A program made the translations under genes and the position numbers. Positions 27,297 to 39,938 of a DNA stretch of 64,000 nt are shown here, one piece after another. How positions within the stretch are numbered: the first letter of the stretch is position 1; each line of letters starts with the position of its first letter. Origin of the DNA: an uncultured Pelagibacteraceae bacterium (GTDB taxonomy: Bacteria; Pseudomonadota; Alphaproteobacteria; Pelagibacterales; Pelagibacteraceae); assembly GCA_902528135.1 (NCBI GenBank), contig CABZRS010000001.1, positions 1 through 64,000 of the forward strand. The letters are read 5' to 3'. A model generated the notes under the pieces. It ran no database searches and was not told where the DNA came from. It saw only the letters and a list, made by a program, of their open reading frames with translations.

Positions 27297-29843
27297 ATGG
27301 ACCGATATAATTTCAAAACCGTAGAATCCAAATGGCAAGAAAAATGGTTAAAATCAAAAGTTTTTGAGTCAAAGATAGATAAATCAAAAGAAAAATTTTA
27401 TTGCTTAGAAATGTTTCCATATCCTTCTGGGAAGATACATATGGGACATGTAAGAAATTATACCATTGGAGATGTTTTATCTCGTTATAAGTCATTAAAA
27501 GGATTTAATGTTCTGCATCCTATGGGATGGGATGCATTTGGTATGCCAGCAGAGAATGCAGCAAGAGAAAATAATCTTGATCCAAAAGATTGGACAAATA
27601 AAAATATCTCTACAATGAAAGCTCAGCTTAAAAGGCTAGGGCTATCAATAGATTGGGATAGAGAAATATCTACATGTTCTGAAGATTATTATAAGCATCA
27701 ACAATTATTTTTTTTAGAACTTTATGAAAAAGGCCTTGTTTATAGAAAAGAAAACTACGTAAACTGGGATCCTGTAGATCAAACAGTTCTTGCAAACGAA
27801 CAAGTAATAGATGGTAAAGGATGGAGGTCTGGAGCTAACGTTGAAAGAAAAAAATTAAACCAATGGTTTTTTAATATTTCAAAATTTTCACAAGAACTTC
27901 TTGATGGTCTGGATAAATTAGAGCAATGGCCAAATAAGGTAAAAATAATGCAGAAAAATTGGATTGGAAAATCTTTTGGTTGTGAAATAGCTTTTCAAAC
28001 TGAAGGAGATATTCCTGTAAAAGAAATAAAGTGTTTTACAACTAGACCCGATACTTTATTTGGATTTTCATTTTTAGCAGTTTCAGTTGATCACAAAATT
28101 TCAAAATATTTTGAGAAAGATAAGAAATTTCAAAAATTTAGAAAGGAATGCTCAAAAACTGGAACTACAGAAGAAGCGATTGCCATTGGAGAAAAAATTG
28201 GTTTCAAAACTAATTTAGTTGCAATTAACCCATTAAATCCTAGTCAAAAAGTACCTGTTTTCTTCGCTAATTTTGTATTAATGGATTATGGCTTTGGAGC
28301 TGTTTTTGGATGTCCAGCTCATGACCAAAGAGACTTTGATTTTGCAAAAAAATACGATTTAGAAATTAAAACAGTTGTAAGACCAAACGATGAAGATGAT
28401 AAATTTGAAGTTCAAAAAGAAGCATTTACAGGACCTGGGGTTATAATAAATTCAAACTTTTTAAATGGCTTAAAAGTACCAGATGAGTCAATTTTAAAAA
28501 CAATAAATATTATTGAGGATAAAAAAATTGGTAAGAAAAAAATAAATTTCAGATTAAAAGATTGGGGTGTTTCGCGGCAAAGATATTGGGGTTGCCCAAT
28601 ACCAATAGCTTATGACCAAAATGGAAATATTAAAACTATCCCAAAAGAGGACCTACCAGTTAAACTTCCCGAAAATGTTGATCTTAATTCAAAAGGTAAT
28701 CCACTTGATTCACAGACGAAATGGAAAAATATTTTTATAAATGGGGAGAAATATACGAGAGAAACAGATACTCTTGATACATTTGTTTGTTCATCCTGGT
28801 ATTATATAAGATTTTGCTCACCAAAAAATGCTGAATATGGGTTTAAAAAAGAAGATATTGATTATTGGATGCCTGTTGACCAATACATAGGGGGAGTTGA
28901 ACATGCAATTCTTCACTTACTTTACTCACGTTTTTTTACAAAAGCTTTGGGTTATAAAAATACAAATTTCAAATTTAGTGAGCCATTTGAGGGTTTGTTT
29001 ACCCAAGGAATGGTTTGCCACGAAACTTACAAGGATAAAAATAATAATTGGGTAAGTCCTGATGAAATAGAGTTAGTTAAAAATGAATACCAAAAAAAAG
29101 GTGAACCGAATAATAAGATTAAAGTTGGCCCCTCTGAGTCAATGTCAAAATCAAAAAAAAATGTTATAGATCCTGAGAATATTATGAACAGCTATGGTGC
29201 TGACGCGGTGAGGTTATTTATTTTATCTGATAGTCCCCCTGAAAAAGATGTTCAATGGTCCGAACAAGGAATGTTGGCTTCATATAAGTTTTTGCAGAAA
29301 TTATGGGTTCTTCACAACAAAATTAAAAATAAATTTAAAGATAATGACGGCAAGATTGAAGAAAGTAAAAGTTTAGAAAATTTTACAAATCAAATAATTA
29401 AAAAAATTACAACAAATCTTGAGAATTTTAATTATAATGTAATAATAGCAAACATTTATGAGATATATAATTTTTTTAATAAAGAAATTGAAAGAAAAAT
29501 TGAAAATAAGAGTCTTAAAGAGTGTTATAAAAAAATACTAATATTATTAACACCGGCAATTCCACATTTTGCATCTGAATGTCTATTAGAATTAGGATTT
29601 ACAGATCAACTAAAATGGCCAAATGCTGATACGAACTTAATCTATGAAAATAATATTGACTATGTTGTACAAATTAATGGTAAAAAAAGGTTGATTTTAA
29701 ACGAAAGTAGAGACCTTGACCAGAATCAGCTGATGGATAGAATAAAATTAAATACAGCATCAGAAAAATATTTAAAAAATAAAAAAATATATAAAATTAT
29801 ATTTGTAAAAAACAGATTAATTAATTTGCTTGTAAATGAATAA
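27297..29843 (+). CDS. leuS: Leucine--tRNA ligase
   Basis: [33 protein letters not shown]. Confidence 0.99.
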   Translation: MDRYNFKTVESKWQEKWLKSKVFESKIDKSKEKFYCLEMFPYPSGKIHMGHVRNYTIGDVLSRYKSLKGFNVLHPMGWDAFGMPAENAARENNLDPKDWTNKNISTMKAQLKRLGLSIDWDREISTCSEDYYKHQQLFFLELYEKGLVYRKENYVNWDPVDQTVLANEQVIDGKGWRSGANVERKKLNQWFFNISKFSQELLDGLDKLEQWPNKVKIMQKNWIGKSFGCEIAFQTEGDIPVKEIKCFTTRPDTLFGFSFLAVSVDHKISKYFEKDKKFQKFRKECSKTGTTEEAIAIGEKIGFKTNLVAINPLNPSQKVPVFFANFVLMDYGFGAVFGCPAHDQRDFDFAKKYDLEIKTVVRPNDEDDKFEVQKEAFTGPGVIINSNFLNGLKVPDESILKTINIIEDKKIGKKKINFRLKDWGVSRQRYWGCPIPIAYDQNGNIKTIPKEDLPVKLPENVDLNSKGNPLDSQTKWKNIFINGEKYTRETDTLDTFVCSSWYYIRFCSPKNAEYGFKKEDIDYWMPVDQYIGGVEHAILHLLYSRFFTKALGYKNTNFKFSEPFEGLFTQGMVCHETYKDKNNNWVSPDEIELVKNEYQKKGEPNNKIKVGPSESMSKSKKNVIDPENIMNSYGADAVRLFILSDSPPEKDVQWSEQGMLASYKFLQKLWVLHNKIKNKFKDNDGKIEESKSLENFTNQIIKKITTNLENFNYNVIIANIYEIYNFFNKEIERKIENKSLKECYKKILILLTPAIPHFASECLLELGFTDQLKWPNADTNLIYENNIDYVVQINGKKRLILNESRDLDQNQLMDRIKLNTASEKYLKNKKIYKIIFVKNRLINLLVNE

Positions 29844-30312
29844 ATTTAAAATCAAATATCTAGTAATAATCTCATTACTCTTATTAAATTCATGTTCATA
29901 TGAGCCAGTGTTTTCAAATAAAGACTACGGTTTTGAGATTAATGAAGTTACACTTTTAGGTGATAAGGATGTTAATAGAAACCTTAAAAATAATCTAAAC
30001 TTAATTGTTAATAAAGGTATTTCATCTGGGAAAAAATATAATCTGAGCATTGATACGAAAAAAGAAAGAAGAGTTTTCTCAAAAGACGCTCAAGGAGATC
30101 CACTAAAATTTGAATTAGTTTTATCCTCAACTATTATAATTTCAAATAATCAGAAAACTTTAATCACAAGAAAAATAGACAAAAATTATATCTATAATAA
30201 TCTTTCTGATAAGTTTGAACTTGAACAAAATGAGAGAATAATTATAGACAATCTTTCAGAAAAGATATTTGATGTTGTTATATCATTAATAATGAATTTA
30301 AATGATAGTTAA
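29836..30312 (+). CDS. lptE: LPS assembly lipoprotein LptE
   Basis: Lipobox [11 protein letters not shown]; between leuS and holA. Confidence 0.8.
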   Translation: MNKFKIKYLVIISLLLLNSCSYEPVFSNKDYGFEINEVTLLGDKDVNRNLKNNLNLIVNKGISSGKKYNLSIDTKKERRVFSKDAQGDPLKFELVLSSTIIISNNQKTLITRKIDKNYIYNNLSDKFELEQNERIIIDNLSEKIFDVVISLIMNLNDS

Positions 30313-31291
30313 AAGTTTTGAAATAGACAAATTAAAATCCATTAATTCTAATTTACATTTAATTTATGGTGTCAATGAGGGAATAAAGCAAGATTTAATA
30401 AATAATATTTATCTTAATGTTTTTGAAGGTGACGTTTTAAAATATGATGAGCATGAAGTTTTAAATAATTTTGATGAGTTTGTTTCAAATTTATTAACAA
30501 AATCTTTATTTGAAAATAAAAAAATAATCATTATTTCTAGAGCTACAGACAAACTATACACTTTAATAAATGATTTACTGGATAGAGAAATAGTAGAAAC
30601 AAAGATTATTATCAAATCTTCAAGTTTAGAGAAGAATTCAAAACTTAGGAATTTATTTGAAAAAGAAAGTCAATTAATTTGTACACCTGTGTATGAAGAC
30701 GATGCTAGAGCATTGAATTATTTTATTCAAAATTTTTTAAAATTAAATAGCTTTAGTTTATCACAAGAGATTAAAAATATTCTTATAGAAAGATCCAAGG
30801 GTGACAGGATTAACTTGAAAAATGAATTATCAAAATTAAAAAATTTATCATTAAGTAAAAGTAAATTAAGTATAGACGACGTAAATAAACTTTCAAACCT
30901 TGCAGAAAATTATAGTGTATTTGAATTATCAGACAATTATTTAGCTAAAAATTCAAAGAAAGTATCTAATATTCTTAACGAGAATAATTATTCATCAGAA
31001 GACTGTATTTTAATTATAAGAACAATTTTAAATAAATGTAAAAGACTTTTAAAAATACGAAATGAAATTGATAATAATACGAGTATTGATCAAGTGATAT
31101 CTAGTTTTAAACCCCCTATATTTTGGAAAGAAAAAGACATTGTAAAAAAACAAGCTCAATCATGGTCAACTAGTGAAGTGAAAGAAATAATATTTAGAAT
31201 CAATGACTTAGAAACATTAGTTAAGAAAAATGCTTCTAATTCAATGCTTTTTGTCTCAAATTTTGTAAGTAATACTAATAATTTTGCTTAA
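30302..31291 (+). CDS. holA: DNA polymerase III subunit delta
   Basis: HLIYGVNEGIKQDLI..; position after lptE; HolA-like length and AAA+-like C-terminus. Confidence 0.85.
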   Translation: MIVKSFEIDKLKSINSNLHLIYGVNEGIKQDLINNIYLNVFEGDVLKYDEHEVLNNFDEFVSNLLTKSLFENKKIIIISRATDKLYTLINDLLDREIVETKIIIKSSSLEKNSKLRNLFEKESQLICTPVYEDDARALNYFIQNFLKLNSFSLSQEIKNILIERSKGDRINLKNELSKLKNLSLSKSKLSIDDVNKLSNLAENYSVFELSDNYLAKNSKKVSNILNENNYSSEDCILIIRTILNKCKRLLKIRNEIDNNTSIDQVISSFKPPIFWKEKDIVKKQAQSWSTSEVKEIIFRINDLETLVKKNASNSMLFVSNFVSNTNNFA

Positions 31292-32126
31292 TAATATTTA
31301 CTAATCTATCAAGCTGATCCACCCCTTTATACTCTAAACTAATAGTTCCAGAATTATTTCTTTTATTTTTAACAAAAACTCTCATCCCAATTTTGTCTGT
31401 TAACTCTTTTTCAAGACTAACAATATTTGGATCTTTTTTTATAGAAATACTATTAGAACTAGATTTCAACATCCGTACTAAACTTTCAGCTTGTCTAACT
31501 GATAGTTTTTTTGAAATAATTTTCTTTGCTAAAAGAATAGCATTATCTAATCCTACCAAAATTTTTGCATGTCCCTGTGATAATTTTTCTTCAATTATTA
31601 ATTCTATAATCTCTTGTGGAAGAGATAATAATCGTAAACAATTTGATATATGCGCTCGACTTTTACCTATGAATTTAGACACTTTATCTTGATCATAACT
31701 AAATTCGTCTATTAATCTTTTATAACCTTCAGCTTCTTCAATTGGATTTAAATCTTTTCTTTGAACATTTTCAACAATTGCAAATTCTAATGATTTTAGA
31801 TTATCTACATTAATTATTATTACCGGTACTTCATGAAGCCCGGCGAATTGGGCTGCTTGCCATCTTCGTTCTCCAGCAATTATTTCAAATTTATCTTCTT
31901 CATCAAGAGATGGTCTTACAATTATAGGTTGGATAATTCCCCGCTCTCTTATAGAGTTGGTTAACTCCTCTAAACTAACTTCGTCAAATTTTTTTCTTGG
32001 TTGGTACTTATTTCTAACTAGTGAACTTATAGAGATGTTTTTTTTATCATCAATTTTTTCACTATCTCCTATTAAGGAAGATAATCCTCTTCCAAGTCCT
32101 TTTTTTGATTTAAACGGATTAATCAT
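31275..32126 (-). CDS. parB: Chromosome partitioning protein ParB
   Basis: GLGRGLSSLIGD, QPRKKFDEVSLEELTNSIRERGIIQPIIVR, AGERRWQAA, ENVQRKDLNPIEEAEGY. Confidence 0.98.
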   Translation of the reverse strand: MINPFKSKKGLGRGLSSLIGDSEKIDDKKNISISSLVRNKYQPRKKFDEVSLEELTNSIRERGIIQPIIVRPSLDEEDKFEIIAGERRWQAAQFAGLHEVPVIIINVDNLKSLEFAIVENVQRKDLNPIEEAEGYKRLIDEFSYDQDKVSKFIGKSRAHISNCLRLLSLPQEIIELIIEEKLSQGHAKILVGLDNAILLAKKIISKKLSVRQAESLVRMLKSSSNSISIKKDPNIVSLEKELTDKIGMRVFVKNKRNNSGTISLEYKGVDQLDRLVNIIKQNY

Positions 32127-32923
32127 GCTGCACTCTCCACTGGTTTATCTTGGTTTAAAAATTCCTCTGTAAAACTAAAATATGCTCTGCTACCTGGACA
32201 TGACTTATCATAAATTAAAACTGGAACACCATGCGAGGGTGCTTCTGATAATCTAACATTTCTTGGTACAGCAGTGCTATAAACTTTATCCTTAAAATAG
32301 TTTCTTGCCTCTGTCTCTACTTCTCCAGATAATTTATTTCTCTTATCATACATTGTCAGAAGTATTCCTCTTATGTCTAAAGATGGATTAAGGTTCGATT
32401 TTATCCTCTCAATTGTTTTCAAGAGCTGAGTGAGCCCCTCTAAAGCAAAGAATTCTGTCTGAAGTGGTACCACGAGCGCATCAGAGGCTACCAATGCCAT
32501 TATTGTTAGGAGGCTTAAAGATGGTGGACAGTCAATTATGACATAATCATAGGCTGGCTCAGAATTGTTTAAAATTGGGGTTAATTCGTCTTTTAATTTA
32601 AAGGCCCTTCGGCTGTCGCCTGCTGTCTCCACCTCTAGGCCAGACAAATCAACATTTGATGATATCAAATCTAAGTTTTCAAAACTTGTTGACTGGATTA
32701 CCTCTGAAATTTTTTTATTTCCATTCAATACATTGTAAATTGTTTGATCAGAACTTGTTGCATTGGATAATCCAAGACCTGTCGTGGCATTACCTTGTGG
32801 ATCAAGATCAATTACAAGAATTTTTTTTCCCTTCATCGACAAACCAGCAGCAAGATTGATGACAGTGGTGGTCTTGCCCACTCCCCCTTTCTGGTTTATC
32901 ACTGAAATAATTTTTCTATTCAT
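32123..32923 (-). CDS. parA: Chromosome partitioning ATPase ParA
   Basis: VINQKGGVGKTTTVINLAAGL, DLDPQGNATTGLG. Confidence 0.98.
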   Translation of the reverse strand: MNRKIISVINQKGGVGKTTTVINLAAGLSMKGKKILVIDLDPQGNATTGLGLSNATSSDQTIYNVLNGNKKISEVIQSTSFENLDLISSNVDLSGLEVETAGDSRRAFKLKDELTPILNNSEPAYDYVIIDCPPSLSLLTIMALVASDALVVPLQTEFFALEGLTQLLKTIERIKSNLNPSLDIRGILLTMYDKRNKLSGEVETEARNYFKDKVYSTAVPRNVRLSEAPSHGVPVLIYDKSCPGSRAYFSFTEEFLNQDKPVESAA

Positions 32924-33561
32924 ATTTTTTTTTTTAAATTTGAAATTTTTATTACTGATGACTCTTTGCTTGTAAGACTTTTCATTTCCTCTAGGTCAAA
33001 TTTCCATTTCATGGAGACATCTTTTAATATTTTATTTCCACTTTTTCCTAAATACATGACTATGTATTTAAAGTTTTTAAAATTCTTTGTTGCAATATCA
33101 AAAATCACTGGCAAAGGTTTGAACGCTCGGCAAATTATTACATCAGTCACTAAATTTTTCTCTTCAAATATATTTTTTTGATAAATTTTCGCATCTAATT
33201 TAAACTTTTTTGCCATCTCCACTAAGAAATTGCTTTTATGATAACTCTTTTCATAAAAAATTATCCTAAAACCTTGTTTTTTCGATTTCATCAAAATACC
33301 TAAAACTATACTAGGAAGTCCTGCACCAGAGCCAAGATCAGTACATACATATATATCATTTTTATCAATAAAATCAATAGTTTGTGCACTATCATAAATA
33401 TGCCTTGTGTTTATTGACTTTTCGGTACTTGAACTTATCAAATTTATTTTCTTGTTTGTACTCAAAATTGATTGTGAATATTCCTCTAACTCCTCAAGTG
33501 TTTCACGTGAAACATTTGGTAGATAGATTTTATCTGTTTTTATTATTTTCGAATCAATCAA
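32920..33561 (-). CDS. rsmG: 16S rRNA (guanine-N7)-methyltransferase RsmG
   Basis: [17 protein letters not shown]; between mnmG and parA. Confidence 0.94.
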   Translation of the reverse strand: MIDSKIIKTDKIYLPNVSRETLEELEEYSQSILSTNKKINLISSSTEKSINTRHIYDSAQTIDFIDKNDIYVCTDLGSGAGLPSIVLGILMKSKKQGFRIIFYEKSYHKSNFLVEMAKKFKLDAKIYQKNIFEEKNLVTDVIICRAFKPLPVIFDIATKNFKNFKYIVMYLGKSGNKILKDVSMKWKFDLEEMKSLTSKESSVIKISNLKKKI

Positions 33562-35429
33562 GCTATATGCTTAATAGACTTTCTTTTTACATGAGACAAC
33601 AAAATATATACTGCTGCTGGAGTTATCCCATCTATTCTGAGGGCTTGTCCAAGTGTTTTTGGCTTTATTTCCTTAAATTTTGACTTTACTTCATTTGATA
33701 ATCCAGAAAATTGATCATAATCTAGATTTTCTGGTATTTTAAGATTTTCATCTCTTTTAAATGCTAAAATATCGGCATCTTGCTTCTTCAAATATCCTTT
33801 ATAATGCGCTTTTATTTCAATTTGCTCATCAATTTCACGTGAAACATATTTAATTTCAGGCCAAATTTCCCTAATTTTAGTCATATTAACTGACTTTTGA
33901 CTTAAAATCTCTATTGCATTTCTTTTAACGCCATCTTTAGCAATACTAATTCCATATTTTGATGCTTTTGAGGGAGAAATTAAGGAATTTTCCATATCTT
34001 TAAGACTTTTTTCAAGTTTAGATGCTTTCTCTTTATATATAATTTTCCTTTCATCCAATATTAAACCAATATTAATTCCTTTTTGGGTAAGTCTTATATC
34101 CGCATTATCAGATCTCAAAGATAGCCTGTATTCTGCCCTTGAGGTGAACATTCTATAAGGCTCTGCAACTCCTTTTGTAACTAAATCATCTATCATAACA
34201 CCTATGTATGCCTCAGATCTATCAAGGATAAATGGTTCTTTAACTTTAATAGAGAGAGCAGCATTTATTCCGGCTATCAGTCCTTGTGCTGCTGCCTCTT
34301 CATAGCCTGTAGTTCCATTAATTTGTCCTGCAAGGTAAAGATTTTTTATTTTTTTTGTCTCTAAAGTTAGAAATAGTTCCCGAGGGTCCACAAAATCGTA
34401 CTCTATTGCATATCCAGGCCTTAAAATCTTAACATTTTCTAAACCATTGATATTATTACATATTTCTTGCTGTATATTAGCAGGAAGAGAAGTTGATATT
34501 CCATTAGGGTAAATAGTTTTATCATTCAGACCCTCTGGCTCCAAAAATATTTGATGCTTTTGCTTATCAGCAAACTTTACAATTTTATCTTCTATTGAGG
34601 GACAATATCTTGGACCAACTCCTTGAATATTGCCAGAGTATATAGCACTACTTTTTATATTTTTAGAAATGATCTCATGCACTACCTGATTGGTATAAGT
34701 CATCCTACATGAAATTTGTCTGTTAATATTTTTTTTTGTAAGGAAAGAAAAAAAATATGGATCTTCATCTGCATGCTGTTCTTCGAGTTTATCAAAACTA
34801 ATTGTCGTTGCATCCAATCTTGGTGGTGTTCCTGTTTTTAATCTTCCAATTTTAAAATTATATTTTTCTAATTGTTCGCTTAATCCTGTTGAAGGTTTTT
34901 CATTAAATCTTCCTGCAGGTGTTTTTTCTTCGCCAATGTGAATTAAGCCATTTAAGAAAGTTCCAGTTGTTAAAATTACTTTTGATGATATTACTTTTTT
35001 GCCTTCTTGTGTAATAAAACCAATTATATCGTTTTTATCAAAAATAAACTTAATTACAGGATCTGAAAAAATGCTTAAATTACAGTAATTTACAAGTTTT
35101 TCTTGCATATATTTCTTATATAATGATCTGTCACTTTGGGTACGTGGTCCGCGGACAGCTGGTCCTCTACTTCTATTTAATAATCTAAATTGTATTCCTG
35201 ATTTGTCTGCAATTTCACCCATTACACCATCAAGTGCATCTATCTCTCTAACAAGATGACCTTTGCCCAATCCCCCAATAGCTGGATTACATGACATCTC
35301 ACCAATAGTATCAAATTTATGGGTAAATAAGGCAGTATTTACGCCCAATCTAGCAGATGCTGCAGCAGCTTCACAGCCAGCATGACCACCACCAATTACA
35401 ACTACATCGAATGACAACTCATTTTTCAT
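33558..35429 (-). CDS. mnmG: tRNA uridine-5-carboxymethylaminomethyl modification enzyme MnmG
   Basis: [43 protein letters not shown]. Confidence 0.98.
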   Translation of the reverse strand: MKNELSFDVVVIGGGHAGCEAAAASARLGVNTALFTHKFDTIGEMSCNPAIGGLGKGHLVREIDALDGVMGEIADKSGIQFRLLNRSRGPAVRGPRTQSDRSLYKKYMQEKLVNYCNLSIFSDPVIKFIFDKNDIIGFITQEGKKVISSKVILTTGTFLNGLIHIGEEKTPAGRFNEKPSTGLSEQLEKYNFKIGRLKTGTPPRLDATTISFDKLEEQHADEDPYFFSFLTKKNINRQISCRMTYTNQVVHEIISKNIKSSAIYSGNIQGVGPRYCPSIEDKIVKFADKQKHQIFLEPEGLNDKTIYPNGISTSLPANIQQEICNNINGLENVKILRPGYAIEYDFVDPRELFLTLETKKIKNLYLAGQINGTTGYEEAAAQGLIAGINAALSIKVKEPFILDRSEAYIGVMIDDLVTKGVAEPYRMFTSRAEYRLSLRSDNADIRLTQKGINIGLILDERKIIYKEKASKLEKSLKDMENSLISPSKASKYGISIAKDGVKRNAIEILSQKSVNMTKIREIWPEIKYVSREIDEQIEIKAHYKGYLKKQDADILAFKRDENLKIPENLDYDQFSGLSNEVKSKFKEIKPKTLGQALRIDGITPAAVYILLSHVKRKSIKHIA

Positions 35430-35504
35430 AGACTTAATTTATTATTGATCTCAAAATTTACAAGAAAACACTTTAAAGTACTTAAAAACAAGCAAATTTA
35501 GTAC

Positions 35505-36836
35505 TTATTTGCCTATACAAAAATCACTAAAAATGGAACCTAATATTTCTTCAACATCTACTTTACCAACAATCATACCTAGATGTCTTGTTGCTAACCT
35601 CAAATCCTCCGCAGCTTTATCAAAATCTTCTTTCGAATTTTTTTCCTCAAAATGTTTTAAATTTTGAACACAAGCTTCTAAACTTTGTCTATGTCTTTCT
35701 CTAGTAATTAGAGTTTCGTTTGAACTAACAAATTTATTTTTTAGTTTATCTTTAATTCTAGTTATCAGCTCATCTAAGTTTGTTTCATTTTTAATTGATA
35801 AAAAAATCGGATTAAATTTTGAAATTTGAGGATTGATATTAGTGTAACCAAGATCTATTTTATTAATCACGATTATTGATTTTTCTCTCATCAAATCGTT
35901 CAAAAATCCAGTAAAATTAACACTTTTTGGCTCAATAAGTATGATGTTTAAATCAGCATCTTCAGCACGTTTAAGAGCTAATTTAATTCCTTTTCTTTCA
36001 ATCTCATTTTCAGATTCTCTTATTCCAGCAGTATCAGAAATAATAACAGGATAACCATCTAAATTTAAATGGGCTTCGATAACGTCTCTAGTTGTTCCTG
36101 CAATTTCTGAGACGATAGCTACATCTCTGTTAGATAGATAGTTTAATAAAGAAGATTTTCCTGCATTCGTAGGACCAATTATTGCAATCTTAAAACCCTC
36201 CCTAATTCTTTCTCCAACTTTTTGGTCATTTAAAATTATTTCAATTTCTTTTCTTATTTTTTCTGAACCTATTTTAATATTTTCGATTACATCTTCTGGA
36301 AGATCATCTTCTGGAAAATCTATTTTAGCTTCAACGTTTGATAAAATTTTTAAAAGGTGTTCTCTTAATGAATTAAATTTTTTAGAACTTTTCCCACTCA
36401 TTATTTTAATTGCTTGTTGTCTTTGAATTTCTGTTTCTGCAGAAATTAAATCAGAGATACTTTCAGCTTTCAGAAGATTTATTTTTCCATTTTGAAATGC
36501 AATTTTTGTAAATTCACCAGGTTCTGCTAGTCGACAATCGTCAACTTTAGAAAGTTGGTCTAAAATCTCTCTGACCACAGCAATGCTACCGTGCACATGA
36601 ATTTCGGCCATATCTTCACCTGTGTAGCTCTGAGGGCCTGTAAACCATACTAATATTCCCTCATCTATAAGCTCAGAACTGTTGATTTTATTGAATTTTC
36701 TTACAGTTGCTTCCCTTGGTCGGGGAAGTTGGCCTTTAGAGATCAATTTAATAACTTCCCCAGTTTTGGATCCAGATATCCTTATGACTGCAATGCCAGA
36801 GATGCCTGATCCAGATGATAAAGCGTATATAGTCAT
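35505..36836 (-). CDS. mnmE: tRNA modification GTPase MnmE
   Basis: ALSSGSGISGIAVIRISG, GPTNAGKSSLLN, DTAGIRES, C-terminal FCIGK. Confidence 0.98.
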   Translation of the reverse strand: MTIYALSSGSGISGIAVIRISGSKTGEVIKLISKGQLPRPREATVRKFNKINSSELIDEGILVWFTGPQSYTGEDMAEIHVHGSIAVVREILDQLSKVDDCRLAEPGEFTKIAFQNGKINLLKAESISDLISAETEIQRQQAIKIMSGKSSKKFNSLREHLLKILSNVEAKIDFPEDDLPEDVIENIKIGSEKIRKEIEIILNDQKVGERIREGFKIAIIGPTNAGKSSLLNYLSNRDVAIVSEIAGTTRDVIEAHLNLDGYPVIISDTAGIRESENEIERKGIKLALKRAEDADLNIILIEPKSVNFTGFLNDLMREKSIIVINKIDLGYTNINPQISKFNPIFLSIKNETNLDELITRIKDKLKNKFVSSNETLITRERHRQSLEACVQNLKHFEEKNSKEDFDKAAEDLRLATRHLGMIVGKVDVEEILGSIFSDFCIGK

Positions 36837-36882
36837 TTTATTATTATAGTTTTATATTATCCATAATTATATAATTTTCTAA

Positions 36883-37743
36883 ATGATTATATGGCTTTCA
36901 TCATATCCTAAAAGTGGGAATACATGGCTTAGATTTTTTATACTCTCACTACTTTTAAAAGATCAGAAAGATATAAATCTTAAGGATTTAGATAAGATAA
37001 AACAGTTTCCAACAAAGGCTCAGTATGAAAGATTAAACATCAAAAATATAAATTACGAAAATTTAAACGAAATTTCTAATTACTGGGAAAGATCCCAAGA
37101 AATAATTAATCAAAATCCAGGTGTGAAGTTTTTTAAAACACATAATGCACTTTGTAAAATTGATAACAATCTTTTTACTAACAAAGATAATACACTAGGA
37201 GTAATTTATATCGTTAGAGATCCAAGAAATGTAATTACATCACTTAATAATCATTTTCATCATGAAAATATTGAACAGTCAAAAAAATTTCTATTTGATG
37301 AAAGGAAAGGTACATTTAACAAATCAAAATATTTAGCAAATGAGAATTTTGCTCTCCCTCAAGTTATCGGATCTTGGCGTACTCATTACAAATCTTGGAA
37401 ATTACTAAAAAAAAATTATCTATTAATAAAGTATGAAAATTTAATTGCTGATCCAATAAGAGAGTTTGAAAAAGTTCATAGTTATTTAGAGAGAGTTCTT
37501 AAAATAAAAATTAGCAAAAAAAAATTTAAGAAGGCTATTGAATTAAGTAAATTTGAAAGACTTAAAGTAATTGAGGAAAAAGATGGTTTTTCTGAAAGTG
37601 TACTGAATTCAAAAACAGGAAAAAAAGAAAAATTTTTCTATCTTGGACCAAAAAATAATTGGGAAAAGATGCTTGATAAAAATATTTCAGATGAAATATG
37701 TAAAGAGTTTGAAACAGAAATGAGAGAATTGGAATATATTTAA
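36883..37743 (+). CDS. Sulfotransferase family protein (copy 1)
   Basis: MIIWLSSYPKSGNTWLRFF PAPS 5'-phosphosulfate-type loop; YIVRDPRNVITS. Confidence 0.88.
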   Translation: MIIWLSSYPKSGNTWLRFFILSLLLKDQKDINLKDLDKIKQFPTKAQYERLNIKNINYENLNEISNYWERSQEIINQNPGVKFFKTHNALCKIDNNLFTNKDNTLGVIYIVRDPRNVITSLNNHFHHENIEQSKKFLFDERKGTFNKSKYLANENFALPQVIGSWRTHYKSWKLLKKNYLLIKYENLIADPIREFEKVHSYLERVLKIKISKKKFKKAIELSKFERLKVIEEKDGFSESVLNSKTGKKEKFFYLGPKNNWEKMLDKNISDEICKEFETEMRELEYI

Positions 37744-37745
37744 AT

Positions 37746-38606
37746 ATGATTATTTGGATTGCATCATATCCTAAAAGTGGAAATACCTGGTTAAGATTTT
37801 TTATAGTTTCTCTTCTAATGGGAAAAAAAAAAAAACTTAATTTGAACCATTTGAAAGCAATTATGACTTATCCAGAAAAATCACAATTTAGGGGGCTCTT
37901 ATCAGATACACTGGATTTGGATGAGGTTGCTAAAAATTGGATAAAATCCCAGGATACAATCAATTCAGACAAAAATTCTAGATTTTTTAAAACACATAAC
38001 ATGTTAGGTAAATTTAAGGATTATCCATTTACAAATGGACAAAATACTTTAGCATCAATCCACATTGTAAGAGATCCAAGAAACGTTATTTCATCATTAA
38101 AAAATCACTATAACTTAGATTCTTATGAAGAAGCAAAAAAGTTCTTGTTCTTAGAGAACCAAATTTTAACTTTATCTGAAAAAGAGAAAGAGAAATATTT
38201 AACAAAAGATAAACATCCTCTGCCACAATTTATAGGCTCTTGGAAAACACATTATTTATCATGGAAAAATATGAAAAAAAATTACATACTGGTAAAATAT
38301 GAAGACCTAATTCAAAATACTCACAAAGAGTTTACAAAAGTTGCGAATTTTTTGGGAAAATTGTTTAGAAGCAGTTTCAGTGAGGAGGCAATTGAAAATG
38401 CAATAAAATTAAGTTCTTTTGATAAATTGGAAAAGATGGAAAAAGAACATGGTTTTTCAGAAAGTTCTATAAATCAAGATGGAGCCAGACAGAAATTTTT
38501 TTATCTTGGACCAAAAAATAATTGGAAGGAATTGTTAAGCAAAAAACTTGTGGAAGAAATTAACAATGAATTTGAAAAAGAGATGAAAGAACTAGGTTAT
38601 TTATAA
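37746..38606 (+). CDS. Sulfotransferase family protein (copy 2, tandem paralogue)
   Basis: MIIWIASYPKSGNTWLRFFIVSLL; HIVRDPRNVISSLKNHY; same length and FFYLGPKNNW C-terminal motif as copy 1. Confidence 0.88.
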   Translation: MIIWIASYPKSGNTWLRFFIVSLLMGKKKKLNLNHLKAIMTYPEKSQFRGLLSDTLDLDEVAKNWIKSQDTINSDKNSRFFKTHNMLGKFKDYPFTNGQNTLASIHIVRDPRNVISSLKNHYNLDSYEEAKKFLFLENQILTLSEKEKEKYLTKDKHPLPQFIGSWKTHYLSWKNMKKNYILVKYEDLIQNTHKEFTKVANFLGKLFRSSFSEEAIENAIKLSSFDKLEKMEKEHGFSESSINQDGARQKFFYLGPKNNWKELLSKKLVEEINNEFEKEMKELGYL

Positions 38607-38608
38607 AT

Positions 38609-39880
38609 TTATGAAGGTTTATTCATAGAATTAAAGAACTCTGCATTATTTTTTGTTGTCTTTAATTTAGAATTTATAAAATCAATTGCATCCATAGAGC
38701 CCATGGGAGCTATAATTCTTCTTAGCACATTCATTTTTTGAAGATCATTTTTATCAAAAATTAACTCTTCTCTTCTTGTTCCTGATTTTGTTATATCAAT
38801 GGCTGGAAATATTCTTTTTTCAGATATTTTTCTGTCCAAAATAGTTTCGCTATTACCAGTTCCTTTAAATTCTTCAAATATTACTTCATCCATTCTACTT
38901 CCAGTATCTATTAAGGCTGTAGCTATAATTGTTAATGAACCACCTTCCTCTATGTTTCTCGCAGCCCCAAAGAATCTTTTTGGTCTTTGAAGTGCATTTG
39001 CATCTACTCCACCTGTTAAAACCTTACCTGAACTTGGAACAACTGCATTATAAGCTCTTCCTAATCTCGTAATAGAGTCTAAAAGTATTACTACATCTTT
39101 TTTATGCTCTGTTAATCTTTTTGCTTTTTCAATAACCATTTCAGCAACAGCAACGTGTCTTTGAGCGGGCTCATCAAAAGTAGAACTTATAACTTCACCT
39201 TTAACTGTTCTCTGCATATCTGTGACTTCCTCTGGCCTTTCATCTATCAATAAAACCATTAAGTAACATTCAGGGTGATTAGCTGTTATTGAATTTGCTA
39301 TACTTTGCAAAATCATAGTTTTACCAGCTTTTGGAGGTGATATAATTAAAGATCTTTGACCTTTTCCTATTGGGCTAACTAAATCAATTAACCTTGGAGT
39401 TAGATCAGGTTTTTTTTCAGTTTTATTTGATTCCACTTCCATCCCCAATTGTTTATTTGGATACAACGGTGTCAAATTATCAAAAGCTATTTTATGTTTG
39501 AATTTATCTGGGGCTTCAAAGTTTATTTTACTTACTTGAAGAAGTGCAAAATATCTTTCTCCTTCTTTAGGAGATCTTATAGGACCTTCAACACTATCTC
39601 CGGTTCTTAAGCCAAATCTTCTAATTTGACTGGGGCTTACATATATATCATCAGCACCAGGTAAATAGTTAGATTCCATTGCTCTTAGAAAGCCAAAACC
39701 ATCTTGAAGTAATTGTAAAACTCCTCCACCAGTAATCTCTTCACCTTTTTCTGCAAGTTTTTTTAAAATTGCAAAATAAATTTCCTGTCTACGTAGAGTG
39801 CTAGCATTTTCTATGCCAAGTTGTTCCGCTTCAGTGATTAATTTTTCAGAGCTTTTTTCTTTTAATTCTTGAATGTTCAT
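38609..39880 (-). CDS. rho: Transcription termination factor Rho
   Basis: [58 protein letters not shown]. Confidence 0.98.
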   Translation of the reverse strand: MNIQELKEKSSEKLITEAEQLGIENASTLRRQEIYFAILKKLAEKGEEITGGGVLQLLQDGFGFLRAMESNYLPGADDIYVSPSQIRRFGLRTGDSVEGPIRSPKEGERYFALLQVSKINFEAPDKFKHKIAFDNLTPLYPNKQLGMEVESNKTEKKPDLTPRLIDLVSPIGKGQRSLIISPPKAGKTMILQSIANSITANHPECYLMVLLIDERPEEVTDMQRTVKGEVISSTFDEPAQRHVAVAEMVIEKAKRLTEHKKDVVILLDSITRLGRAYNAVVPSSGKVLTGGVDANALQRPKRFFGAARNIEEGGSLTIIATALIDTGSRMDEVIFEEFKGTGNSETILDRKISEKRIFPAIDITKSGTRREELIFDKNDLQKMNVLRRIIAPMGSMDAIDFINSKLKTTKNNAEFFNSMNKPS

Positions 39881-39938
39881 GTGTGGAAATTTTATTAAAG
39901 ATGAATTAAATATATATACTGATATAAAAATTTCAACC

